A stretch of DNA of 64,000 nucleotides from Siphonodentalium dalli (taxonomy: Eukaryota > Mollusca > Scaphopoda > Gadilida > Siphonodentaliidae): contig CP136066.1 of assembly GCA_032622095.1 (NCBI GenBank), forward strand, positions 100,829,319-100,893,318, read 5' to 3'. The notes beneath the pieces are model-generated. The model was not told the DNA's origin. It ran no database searches and saw only the letters and a program-made list of their open reading frames with translations. Positions 51,170 through 63,629 of this stretch are shown here, piece after piece. Positions within the stretch are counted from its first letter, which is position 1. Every line of letters starts with the position of its first letter. The position numbers and the translations under genes were made by a program.

Positions 51170-52940
51170 CAAACGTTGAGGTAGTTGTTGAATTGTTCAT
51201 TATAAGAATAATTTAATGTAAAATCTCCAAATAACCCATGATTGGCCATCATTGCCATGGAAACTCAAATTTACCAAATTGTCACAATGGGAATTTCCTA
51301 AATATTCTAACAATGTAGGCATTCAGCTATAACTGATTAAAATCCTGATTTTTAACAATGACCTTGACCTTTTATTTCAAGGTCACCATGTATATGTGGA
51401 AATGTCGGCCACTACAAGTTTTTCCATAAACCAATGTGAACTTTTAGGTTGTTATAAAATTATTCACGATACGCATTATTTAATGTAAAATTTCCAAATA
51501 GTCGATTATTAGCCATCGTTGCCATAGAAACTCAAATTTACCAATTTGTCCCAGTTGGATTTTCCTAATTTTTAACAATGACCTTGACCTTTATACATGA
51601 CCTTGACATTTCAAGGTCACCATGGATATATGGAAATGTTGGCCATTACAAGTGTTTCCATAAACCAATGTAAACGTTAAGGTAGTTGTTAAATTATTCA
51701 CGATAGGCACTATTTAATGTAAAATTTCCAAATACCCGATTATTAGCCATCGTTGCCATGGAAACTCAAATTTACCAAATTTATCCCAGTTGGATTCTCC
51801 TAAATAAAACGAGCGTCGCACAGCGACCGCATTTATCTCATCGGGTCGCTAAAACATGACAGCTAGAGAGACACGTTTGCAGTTGTTTACCAAAACTAAG
51901 AATAAAACCAAAACAAGATCACGTGCCCGATTGGGTCAGTTGCCAAATAAAGATTTGATGGATCATGCGGATCGATACACAAATTCCATTGGTGGGATTA
52001 ACATGCAGTACTATATGATCATTAATAAGATTTAATAAGTCAACAACTGCCTGGTAATTTATTCGCAATGTTACCTAAAACACTCAGCAGCATCAGGGTA
52101 ATATATAACCAGGGCGCTGATCGTTCTCAGTAAATCGGGAGAGCGGAACTATATCGCCGGAGGCACGTGATCAAGTCGTGAGAGGGCCAAGGTCTTTTCG
52201 CAAGATTCGAAAATTGGGGAAAGTATGTTTTTGTTTGAAATTAACCCCCCCCCCCCCACCCTCCCCTTTTTTTGGGTTTGTTTAGTGATCCTGCAGCATT
52301 CAGTGCCACGGGCATCACTAACCAGGGGTTCTAGTGTCTCGTTTCAGGTCCTGGTTCACACGGACTCAGCTTGTTTGCGTGTGGCCATGGCGCTTTGTGT
52401 GCCAAAAAAGGAAGACGCGAAACAAGAAATGGATAACTGGACAGTGAACATCCTACCAATAATTTCACAACTACCTTTTTGATTAATAATTCATTAAATA
52501 AAGGTAGTCAATCAGGCAGACCTGTCTTTGTTGTGTTACGACCCTGCGGGATAAAAGGTATTCTAACACAGTAGACATTCAACTATCCAGTGTACCAAAA
52601 GACGTCTGTGTTGCAACCAGTTCATAATAGTGTTGGTTATTGCTATTCGTAATAAATCATAACCAGGACGGTCGAAAATATGACTGCTATATGATAAAAA
52701 TCCAGTTTTTTAACAATGACCTTGACTTTTATACATGACCTTGACATTTCAAGGTCACCACGGATATATGGAAATGTTGGCTATTACAAGTGTTTCCATA
52801 AACCAATGTAAACTTTTAGGTAGTTGTTAAAGTTTTCACTACAGGCATTATTTAATGTAAAATTTCCAAATACCCGATTATTAGCCATCGTTACCATGGA
52901 AACACAAATTTATCAAATTTGTCCCAATTAGATTTTCCAT
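51170..52940 (+). repeat. dispersed/tandem repeat units of about 230 bp with TGACCTTGACCTT and X-box-like motif
   Basis: Four units, at about 51,170-51,310, 51,355-51,560, 51,590-51,800 and 52,720-52,935. Order: TGACCTTGACCTT, TTCAAGGTCACCATGG, TATGGAAATGT, CCATAAACCAATG, TTTAATGTAAAATTTCCAAA, then GCCATCGTTGCCATGGAAAC. The last two units are separated by 900 bp of unrelated DNA with a C run at 52,246-52,257. A possible exon (about 52,300-52,482) is unsupported. Confidence 0.7.
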
Positions 52941-53329
52941 AAAAAAATTATATTCTAATGAAGTACATATTCAGCTATCCAGTAAACTAAAAGGCATTTG
53001 TGTTGCAATTAGTTTGGGTTGACCCTTTTTTTTCGGCTATATCGCCTGTACTATAAATTAGTCAAGACGTTTTGATTTTGATAATCGCCGCTTATGAACC
53101 ATCATTTTGGTGGTCAAATGGTAATAATTGGTCCATGCAATGTAAACCATGCAATAAGCAGCTGATAAGCAACAAAAGTATATACGTGTTCAGCAATTTG
53201 GCATATTCATGGACGGCATGTCGTCGTTGCGCGAAATTTACATGCGAATTTAATTTCATTACGATCTTGTAATATCGTTGTATATCAGATAACAAATTTC
53301 TGAAACATGAAATTTCAATGGCATGACAG
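52941..53329. other. gene-free host DNA
   Basis: No feature supported. Confidence 0.4.
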
Positions 53330-53550
53330 GGGGGTCGGAAAAAAGTGCCATGACAGTAGGCTGAAATTTTTTTTTCCGCCTCTTGGGTACCCACCACCCC
53401 CCTATTTGAAGGAAAAAATATTTTTTCCAATTTCATGCGGGGTACCCACCCCCTTTTACCCCCAAATCCAGACAAATCACCCCTTATTTGAAGGAAATTT
53501 GTTTCCAATTTCATGCAGGGTACCCACCCACGTTTTACCTAAAAATCTGT
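53330..53550 (+). repeat. tandem repeat of about 75 bp
   Basis: Two to three units with TTATTTGAAGGAAAAAATAT, TTTCCAATTTCATGCGGGGT and ACCCACCCCCTTTTACC, spaced about 78 bp; the first is degenerate. Confidence 0.6.
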
Positions 53551-54878
53551 AGTCTCACACCATTTAGGCTTGGTATTTGTTTCAGTTATAAAGTCTGAGA
53601 ACAGATAAGAATCGTATAAACCTGCAGCACCCATTGTTATCCTGTTTGTTTTTGTTTATCAATTGACTCATGACTTGTAAACAAGTTATATGAACATTTT
53701 ACCATATTTCCAATGCTTGTCTGTAATCACTTCAAATACAAAGTTCTGTATCGAAAATATAAAATAAAAATTTAGGCAAAACATTTATGCTAAATAGTAA
53801 TGGACCCACACGATCTTATACCATCTGCCAACATGGCGTTTAACAAATTGATCAGCATTCATATGGCTTTGATGTGAAATTGTGTCCAAAAAAAAAACAT
53901 TTAACTAAAAAATCCAAAAATAATCTGGATGTGGCTTTTAATAGCATTCAATACTTTCTAGCATGATGAGATTTCCATGTTTTGGTTACAATACACCATA
54001 TACAAATTAGTAGAGTGATTTGCCCTGGCACTACCAAGCTAGGATCAGCCTAACAAAAATTCTGGCAGCTGAATGATCAATGATACATGGATGAAAAGTG
54101 CACGAAAAAATGCACAAATGTGTTTCCCGTCGAGAAACATCAAATATAACCAAATGGTAACGGTTATGGCTGTGCAAATGGCGAATAATTTACGGGCGGT
54201 GTTTGTGTTTTTTTCGATGTCATTTTTTTCTCAATTTTAAGGGTAGTGTGACCTTTGTCAAGCTGCAGTGTGATTTACCACGTTCACAAGTACTTTTGGG
54301 CACATTTCTGTGTGTCTAAAAGGACGTTCTTTAATTTCAAATACTCGTGCAGGGTCAAAGCTTTCCTGCGAATACAGGCCAGCGGGATTTGTTAACACTG
54401 AGGCCTATGTAAATCATTTGGTGTATTGTAACATTTTGCCTCTTATGCTGTCTGATCAGGTCTAATGAGTAAACATTAATGATATAAATGAATAGCTTTA
54501 TTCATTTGTATTTACTTTAATAATGGGTGTCATAACTGTCCATTTTCATCTTGAACCAGTGGCGTTGGTACTTGACAATGTGATCTGATGCAAAAGACGA
54601 AATTGTGAGTGTTGGTTTGTAACCGGGATTTCTGAGAAGCATTATGCCTATATCCCAACTAACTACCCCCCTAAGCTCTGACCTAAGTGTCATACATACT
54701 ATAACAATGATGCTGAACACTTTGAGGCAATTATATTGCAGAAATGTTGTAAGAGGATAAAACTGTGACCACTTGGAAAAAAGTTACTTTTTTCGCAGCT
54801 GAACCACCCACCCACCCCGGCCTACTGTATGGACAAAAGTGAATGACCCCCCCCCCCCCATGGGCATGACAGCATTGT
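53551..54878. other. gene-free host DNA
   Basis: No exon supported; a C run of 10-11 lies near 54,848. Confidence 0.45.
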
Positions 54879-54932
54879 TGGTAGACCCGATGGCGCTAGA
54901 AATGTATTTCATCATTTCTAGCGCCGCGTCGC
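54879..54932. repeat. short hairpin
   Basis: GGCGCTAGAAATG at about 54,891 pairs with CATTTCTAGCGCC at about 54,914, with a loop of about 9 nt. Confidence 0.6.
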
Positions 54933-54937
54933 CTGCC

Positions 54938-55245
54938 TTACCCCCAGTGGGGCTATCTGTTTCACCACATTTTTCAACTAAATAATGAATGATGGCCTTA
55001 TTATCTCACCATATATTTTCAGTCGGTAATCCACGGCACAAGTTGACGCCAAAGTTCCCTGTGTCGGTGCATCTAAATGCTCTTATCAGACATTTGTCAC
55101 TTGTCGAAAATCCACAAGTCAGCTAGTCGGCCATTTTGACGCTCTTGTTGACATTTTACACAAGGCCATGTGCTCGGAAGAACTACTGAATAATTTACTA
55201 CCAGTTATAGGCCGTTTCACGGATAACCATTATTGACTGTTGCGT
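54938..55245 (+). repeat. inverted-repeat pair, left arm
   Basis: About 300 bp that recur in reverse complement at 61,640-61,948, about 85 percent identical by eye. They share TTATCTCACCATATATTTTC, AGTCGGTAATCC, CAAGTTGACRC, TGTGTCGGTGCAT, TTTGTCACTTGTCGAAAATC, AAGGCCATGTGCTCGGAAGA and TTTCACGGATAACCATTA. The arms bracket 6.4 kb. Either the ends of a large non-autonomous element or two inverted copies of one family. Confidence 0.7.
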
Positions 55246-56269
55246 TCAAGCTGCAAAACATAGTTCAGTGCCCTCGCATCCATTTACTATGGGAGATTTA
55301 GAACGGGTCTATAATACTAATGATAACTGTGTTATCTTTCATATTTTGTGTGAACTTTCAAACATATGTTAGGGACATATATTCCTTCCGGAATATGCAA
55401 AAAACAGTTATAGTTTCTCATCGTATTTTTATTTATTTATGCGACAAAATTGTCGCAATTGTCAGAAAACCACGCTCACCAGTCTATGTTTTGCGGTATC
55501 AGATAACGCTCGATAAAAATATTTGAAAATGCTTACTCCAATTTTTCAGACAATAATATAGATTATACATAATCCTGTTGGGATATCATGAGTGTATTGG
55601 ATACATGAGTGTCGTGACTTTGGGGTTAATTAACCCTCAGACAGCCGAATACGCCGACAATAAATTCTTTCTTCGAGCCTGGGCTTATTTGTTAGACGAA
55701 AATCAAACTTATACATTCATATCAATGTCCCATGTTTGTTTCGAATAGAAACCACATTTGTCAAGTGCGTGTATAAATGACACTTAATCCGCTTATTTCT
55801 CGGCCAGAAATGTGTGTTTTGATAACAATTTATTTGAGACAAAAACTGCTGCTGGTGTGTCAGTCGGTGTTTATGAAAGTCGCTGTGCATCGTGCATGGT
55901 TCAATAAGACATACATATATGTAGTGACCATTCCTTCGCCATATAATTATGACTTTAATGTTCCACTGTCCGATCTAACATAAAATTTGTCAAAATTGTC
56001 CAAGTTAATGCTCAGTTTGCTTAAAAAGCAATAAAAAGAAACAAAATACGTTGAATACTTACAGGTATCATGTCAATGACACATGCATGCATGCATACAT
56101 CGCTAACATCTATACAAAACCATATACACCATCATGATAAAGTGAGAATGCTCGTTTTATATCATGTACCTATATACGGGTATATCTTTAATGCCTCCAT
56201 TTTGGAGAGTCGGTATGTTACGTATGTAGTAAACATTTTACACTATGGTGCAATCTATTATATATTTTG
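55246..56269. other. gene-free host DNA
   Basis: No feature supported. Confidence 0.4.
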
Positions 56270-56870
56270 GAAGATCTGTGTGTGTGTGTGTGTGTGTCTG
56301 TGTGTGTGTCTGTCTGTAATCGATGGACTCAAAACGGCCGAGCCGATTTCGATGAAACTTGGTATGTGTGGGTGTTTTCGGTCGGGGAGTGACATGGGCC
56401 TATTAATTTGCCCGTGCGACGTGACATTGGCCTTGAAATCGGGTCATTTCAAGGTCAAACGCCCGAATATCACGGGATTTCGATGAAACTTGGTATGTGG
56501 GGGTACTTTCGTATGGGGAGTCTCATAAGCATATTCATTTGCCCGTGCGACGTGACATTGACCTTGAAATCGGGTCAATTCAAGGTCAAACCGCCAATTT
56601 TGATGGTATTTCGACGAAATTTTATTTTACTTTTGTCCACTGGGTGTTTTGGACGGGTCAAATCGTGACCCCGACCTGACCTTGACCTTCAAAATGATCA
56701 ATTCAACGTCAAATCGGGTAAAACCGGGTGGATTTCTACGGGTACTTTTGTCGGGTACTTTTGTTCGGGCAGTGTTTTGGACGGGTCAAATCGTGACCCC
56801 ACTTGACCTTGGCCTTCGAAATAGACAATTCAAGGTCAAAGCCCGGACGAAGTCGGGTCACCTTCTAGTA
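56270..56870 (+). repeat. GT microsatellite followed by a tandem repeat of about 125 bp
   Basis: A (GT)n tract lies at about 56,279-56,313. Units share ATTTCGATGAAACTTGGTAT, GGGGAGT, TTGCCCGTGCGACGTGACAT and CTTGAAATCGGGTCAATTCA at 56,347, 56,476 and, decayed, from about 56,600. GTTTTGGACGGGTCAAATCG recurs at 56,646 and 56,772. Confidence 0.75.
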
Positions 56871-57476
56871 TTATATATACAAGACACAAGTCATATTGTT
56901 CGCTTGGTTCAACTCGGTTGTTTCACTATAATATTACACAGATGGTAGAGGGTCAGGGAAGTGTCAATAACATTGGGTCAGGTTAGAGTGAACACTTGAG
57001 GTTATTATAAACATATTTCCCGGCTGACAACAAAGACAAGTAAAGCTTTAAAAGCCAAAGTAGATACAGGCAATATTATACAAAATACAAACATTATATC
57101 TTGAAATTTATACCGTTTGTATATTATGTTATTTGTTTGGATTTGGAATTGAAAATATGTTTACACTAACATATGGAAGAACTATACTCAACAACAGCAA
57201 CAACTACGGACAATCGGCAAACCTCGGTGATTTCCGGAGCAAAGATCTGTTTTCGCAAGAACGATAATCCGAGAAGCTGCGATTGCAACTACGGTATGTC
57301 CACAGAAAGAAAAGAGAAAAAGAAATGAAAAGGAAGAAAATTTATAAAGATTAATGTCATATGCATGGGTGGTAGCTATCGCATCAGTTGGTGTCTGAAC
57401 AAACTAAACATCAATCCTGCCCCTTTTGCACAAGATTCGGTTGACACTTTTAAGATTAAGATGATCAATAAGGATG
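56871..57476. other. gene-free host DNA
   Basis: No feature supported. Confidence 0.4.
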
Positions 57477-60400
57477 TAATTGCGCTTCAGCGCAATTAGG
57501 GATGTCTTGTTGTGCTTAAGCGCAATAAGGAATCTCTTATTGCGCTTAAGCTCAATTATTTATTAAATGTCAATTTGGCTTCACATAGATACCAAATATA
57601 TCTGCGATTAAACATTAAAACATGTGCAGACTCAATCTAGAACTGCAAGGTACACTTTAAAAAACTCATCTAAAATAAACTCAGTGTACTAATAAAATAG
57701 TAAACCGTAAGGCACTTATTTCCAAGCTATATGCCTATGCTTCGATATTGTTTATATTGGGTGTTTGGATTACCCATCCATTGTTTTTTACAAATCACTT
57801 TGCATGTTAAATTTAACTTTTTGTGTTTAAAGTCATTAGCTTCACTCCCGGTGGGTATATATTTCATGTCAGACAGAACTGTATCCGATATACCATCAGA
57901 AAGGTCATAAAAAACTAGAAATAAAACCCCAAGGTTGCATATTATTGATGCGGTATTCGCCCCGTATTAAATTGTTGAAAACTGCGGTCAGAGTAAGAAA
58001 TCTTCTCAAATACAACCACATTTTCGGCGCGAATCATCGCGTGGAGGTCATGGAATTATATTCGGAAGAAATCGGAACCGCCCGAAAAACGACGATCGGC
58101 TGGCACGCACGGTTAAGAGAACAGCCAAAACAATAGCCGACATGTCGATAACCGAAAGTAGATTCAACAAAACACAAACTAGATAATGTGATTATGTCTT
58201 GATTTTTGCATCGATATCTCATGTTTTCTAATTGAAATGTCGAGAATTAATTGGCAACTAACAAAGTGTACACACTGTGTACCGGTATATGTTATATATG
58301 GATTGTTTGCAAATTTAGGCGTGAATGGGTATTCACAGCATGCAAAATACGATTGGCACACCTCCGAACCGATCAGCTGATCCAGGTCGTCATGCTTCTC
58401 ATCGATTGAAAATAAACAAATCGGGGAATTCCTGCCCTTCTTATCAAACGTCAACACATTTGGTCGAATTTAAGATGAAGTTATCTGCAATGGCATTATT
58501 GACTTATGTAAATGGAAATTATTGGCAATATTTCAACGCAGAGAGTGCATGAACCACCGATCGATCTATAAATTATAATAGCCCAATCGGGCTGAACTAG
58601 ATCGATTGGTCTTCCTGGCATAGTGGTTGCTGCTGTAAGAGAGGGAACTCTAAATTTCTTAAATATTAAAATTTTGTTTGTTTTCAGATTTGTACAAGTT
58701 TATAATGAATATTACTAGTAAAAAAATATACCATTGTCTTTCATTAGTTTCAAAATAAATGAGAATTTTTTTTAATTGGTAGAAACAGCTGGTCGAAAGA
58801 ACAATTTAGAGTACTCCCCTTATCCCAGATTCACTTTATAGTAGCTAATTACACTTAAGCATAAATTATTTATGCTTAAGCATAATTAACTTACGATCAG
58901 CGTAATACATTTGAATTACGCTTGAGTGTAATTGGGTTCATCAGGTATCTCACCTCTATGGGAGGAAGCCAAATTAACATTTAATAAATAATTGAGCTAC
59001 ACCCCCCCCCCAATCAAGGAATCTCTAATTACACTTAAGTGCAATACGAATATTTCTTATCGCGCTTAAGTGCAATAAGAAGATTCCTTATTGCACTTAG
59101 AGATTCCTTATTGCGCTTAAGTGCAATACGATATTCCTTTTTGTGCTTAAGTGCGATAAGATATTCCTTATTGTGCTAAGCGCAATTAGATATTTCCTTA
59201 TTGAACTTAATCGCAATTATATCTTCCCTTATTATATCGCTTAAGCTCAATTATATCGCTTAAGCTCTATTATTTATTAAATGTTAATTTGGCTCCCCAT
59301 ATACCTCATGTATATTGGTATAACCTGATGTAGGTTACTGGCATTAGTAATGCGGTTGCATCCATTTCAGCTTGAGGGGAGTTCAATGAGAGTGTATATG
59401 AATTACGTTTAAGCGTACTTCATTTACGCTTAAGCGCGGAACTCATTTACACTTAAGCATAATTAATATGAATAATGCTTAAGCAAATACCTAACTCCAA
59501 CTGATTTCCTCTGTCTGAATAATTGAGTCCATCTCATAGTATATGGGGGAGTCTAAACCGATGTTTGATTGATGTCTTATTGCCAGAGTAAATTTGAGTT
59601 TAGAGGAAATCGCATGGGAGACAGCCTTTTCAAATATATTATTTATTAGTGTAAATCAATTGCGCTCAAGCGCAAAAAATATGTGTCTAATAATATATTT
59701 GCGCTTTAGCATAAAATTGCCATAAATGTGATCTATTATATGGGAGGCCCTTTTCACATTTATTATTTATTTACGCTTAAGCGCAAATAACCTCTATCAT
59801 TTGCAATTAAGCAAATAGATCATATTTGCGCTTAAGCACAAATCATTTGCACTTAAGCGCAAATAAAAATCAATATGCAATGATCCCCCCTGAATTAATT
59901 TTACATGGCACAGGCCTAAACACATCACTAAAGTTGATATAGCCCCACCATATGAGGGAAACAATCCCCCAGAAACCCCAAGATCTGTTTTATGACCATG
60001 GAAATGATATAGATCTGTGTAGGATATGTCTCTTTTATAAAATATACTATATCTCTGGGATGGCGACACAAATTATTGGGGACAGGGATGCTGATATTAT
60101 GAAAATAGGGTTTTTTCCCCAACTTCAAGTCAATGAGTACACCATATGATACTATGGGCCCATGCTAATATAATATGAGATGGACTCAATCATTCACATC
60201 AGAGGGATGTAATGGAGTGTTAGGTATTTGCGTTTAAGCGCAAATAAATTGATAGACACATATTTGTGCTTAAGCGCAAATGATTTACGCTTAAGCACAA
60301 ATATTTGCGCTTAATGATTTATGCTTAAGCACAAATATTTGCGCTTAAGCGCAAATAAATAATAAATGTGAAAAGGGCCTCCCATACTATTTCCGCTAAA

Positions 60401-60790
60401 GCGCATATGATTTGTATTTAAGTATAAATGATTTGCTCTTAAGTGAAAATGATTTACACTTAAGCGTAAATGATTTGCGATTAAGCAGAATCAGAATAAA
60501 TGTGAAAACGGCTTCTCGTATAATCGCTTAAGCATAATTCATTTATGATTAAGTGTAATTAATCTATCAATGAAAATAAATGACCAGTGAGCTTAAGCGT
60601 AAATCAATTACGCTTAAGCACACTTTAATCAATTACGCTTAAGCACACTAGTCATAATTCTATTACTCATAGGAGTAATGCTTTATCTACATCATACGGT
60701 TAAGCGTAAGTGAAGTACGCTTTATATGTGTGCATTACACCTGAGTGTAATACATTACGCTTAATTGTAATTCACTTACGCTAATATGCA
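57477..60790. repeat. field of diverged palindromes centred on CTTAAG
   Basis: Roughly 45 copies of a 16-20 bp palindrome such as TTGCGCTTAAGCGCAA, TTACGCTTAAGCGTAA and ATTTATGCTTAAGCATAA. They cluster at 57,477-57,560, 58,850-59,280, 59,395-59,480, 59,655-59,870 and 60,225-60,785. Many flanks change on both sides together, keeping dyad symmetry. Intervening DNA includes TATGGGAGGCC..TTTTCACATTTATTATTTA phrases on both strands. No coding sequence is supported inside. Confidence 0.85.
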
Positions 60791-61639
60791 ATTAGCTAAT
60801 ACATGTGAAAAAGGCTTTCCATTATAGTTATCATCCATCAGAATGAATAGTGCTTACTAAAGCTTGACAACAGAATTTGCCATTAAAAACATTTCATGGC
60901 CAATGAGCTAACAAATGTTCTGTACTGGCATATTGAATACCAATTATTTGTACTATTGTACAGGTATAATGTAATTAAACAGTTTTGAGTTACAAAAGTA
61001 AGACAACTCTTTCTGTACGGTACTGTGCTTGCGGCCAGATTGATGTAAAAATTCGGTCAATGCGCTTACAATTTTCTATAAATAGTAACATTTTGGAATT
61101 ATTACCTCTCGATCACTGTTCGATTATAATCTTTGCCACTAACTCGGCCAATGTTCTTCCGTTTGTGATTTCACGCAACAATTCCCTTTCTATTCCTTCC
61201 CTGTCGAATTGACTACCGATTGCGATGTCAATTTGTTTTTCGCTTTAATATTCTGATGTGCATGACGCTATTCCAGCGAACGGTCATCCTCCCTAGAAGC
61301 CATTTCTGAGAACGAAACCCGATTCAATCCCAATCGAGTCGGAAGTGCTCGGGCATTTCCGTGACTGCACAAGACAACGCATCGGTTTGTATTTTCGTGT
61401 TATTATGGTGAGATTAATCGGGACGATTGATGAATATAAATAGTTAGCCGAATGGCCGTATAATGTGTACAAACTGACTTCAGGATGGGGAATTTCGTGT
61501 ATCTGAGTTATTTTATTCACTCTTCCCACAGAATGACGCAGGGGACTCAATTGTGAGGTTCAATTTACGTTTCACATCACTTTAAGTTGTTTGACTGACG
61601 CCGTTGTTATGGTTTTCTTACGATAAAATCTTGCAATCT
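60791..61639. other. gene-free host DNA
   Basis: No supported exon. A CpG-bearing segment near 61,020-61,340 has short frames without family resemblance. Confidence 0.4.
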
Positions 61640-61948
61640 GGTAATGGTTATCCGTGAAATGGTCTATAGTCCAAACTGGTAGCAAATTATCCAGTAGTTC
61701 TTCCGAGCACATGGCCTTGTGTAAAAATGTCAACAAGAGCGTAAAAATGGCCGATTAGCTGACCTGTGGATTTTCGACAAGTGACAAATGTCCGATTAGA
61801 GCATTTATATGCACCGACACAGGGAACTTTTAGTGTCAACTTGTGCCGGGGATTACCGACTGAAAATATATGGTGAGATAATAAGGCCAGCATTCATTAT
61901 TTAGTTGAAAAATGTTGTGAAACAGGTAGCCTAGCCCCAGGGAAGCTC
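61640..61948 (-). repeat. inverted-repeat pair, right arm
   Basis: Reverse-complement partner of 54,938-55,245; ends at about AGGTAGCCTAGCCCCAGGGAAG. Confidence 0.7.
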
Positions 61949-63304
61949 TTCAGATTTACTCTGATAGAGCTTCAGTTCGGACATTCTTTGACCCTGTCTG
62001 AAGCTCATACCTTTTCTAATTTCAGACGACAAAGGACTCCTGGTGGCAGACTCTGCTTGGTTCTCTTCTTATGGTGACGCTAAAGACAAGATTCGACCAA
62101 AACTTCCGAAATCGGCACCTTCATCAGCTAAAATAAAGACATTTGTCATTTGTGCAAAAATAAATGTTTGTCTGTTTATTTACGGAAGCGGTTATTGACC
62201 ACATGTTTGTCATGCGCAGTTCAATGTTTCATGATGGTCACTAAAACGTGTACTCCGCCACGACACCGACTCGGAAGATATTATGGAAAAACAAAATTCT
62301 TTTTTTGCTAAATTATATGCTACTATGCCAATTTATCACATATGTAATAAAAATATTACCGAAATAATTATTAACATACTTTTTAATAGAATTTTTGCTT
62401 CGAAAATACACTAAAAAGTGTAATCCAAGCCGGAATGAGAAAAAGTGTAGCTGAGTTAAATCTTGAATTTCATGCTTTATAACCCAATTCTACTAAATGT
62501 TGAAAATCTTGTAAATTCTACTAAATAATGTGTTGTTGGCAGGGTAAGGGTCTCTCATTGTGTCTGCACCAGAACTGAGAGAACGCTGATCAAGTACACC
62601 CACAACAAATAAACAAACAAAGCACATGGCTGAAAAATATGCCAACAAAACCAGTGACAAAACCTTTAAAAACCCAAATATTTATGGTTATAAAGGTAAA
62701 ATACCCACTTTAACAGGATAGTTGTATTAGCAATAGGTTAAAATATGTGCATGTGTAAAGTAAAAACACCATCAATTTGATTAAATAAACACAGTTCCAG
62801 TCCTCTCCATGTGGGAAATCACTGGTGAGCAAAATCATTCTAGGCGAGTGGCGAGTAGCTCTCCTACAAAATGTCGAGGCGAGTAGTATCCCAGCAGGAG
62901 ATGCAGAAGGCATCTCTCGAAGACCTGAGGGGGATAGTATGGGAGGGGGTCAGGGGGCCTCCCCCGGAACATTTTGAAAATTAGATGCTCTGAGATTGAA
63001 TCTGGAGCCCTTTAATGCTCCAATCACTGTTCAAATAACGATTTTGTGTCAATAAGTGACAAAAATGCAATGCCACATTGCTAATAGTACACAAGCAAGT
63101 AAGTATATTTGAAATAAAGTTATCTGATATATTACGCATATTTGAAGCATGTGTATTCTGAGTTATCGACAGTATTTTATTGAACCACGAGGTCTCTCTG
63201 TTTGTTGTGCAGAAATTGTATTGCCGATGTTAATCGGAATCAGTTCGATTTTGAATTAATTCCTCGATCTATTTTAGTAAAGAGCGCATATAATAAAAAG
63301 AAAA
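61949..63304. other. gene-free host DNA
   Basis: No exon supported. A G/C-rich phrase at about 62,925-62,965 (GGGGGATAGTATGGGAGGGG, GGGCCTCCCCCGG) looks like part of a dispersed repeat. Confidence 0.4.
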
Positions 63305-63459
63305 CCTTCGTGTTTTGAGTGAATACCGGAATTACCTCGTTCATGGTCACAGTGAGATACTGTACTCATCACTCGTGGCCTAAAGGCCCCTCGTGATGAT
63401 TCCAGTATCTCACTGTGACCACTCATTAGATACTTCCGGTATTCACTCAAAACACGCAG
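63305..63459. repeat. foldback palindrome, about 68-bp arms
   Basis: Left arm 63305-63374 (CGTGTTTTGAGTGAATACCG ... GGTCACAGTGAGATACTG) and right arm about 63389-63459 are reverse complements with several mismatches, around a loop CGTGGCCTAAAGGCCCC. Same design as 8070-8215 and 11031-11178. Confidence 0.8.
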
Positions 63460-63629
63460 GTATTCTCTATTTATAATAAGTTTAAAAAGCCATGATAAAC
63501 TATGAGAAAAGATGAGAATGGATTTTTTTCATTGCAATTTTTTTCCTCGACCAAAACCGGACCCATCCCATGGTTTCAACTGTTAAACATGTGTGGTCTA
63601 TATATGTGACCCGCCATATCAAATCCAGT

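Noticed and set aside
57945-58136. 63-codon frame MMRYSPRIKLLKT...
   Set aside because: Length and composition are within chance, no domain is recognisable and no splice or promoter context was found.
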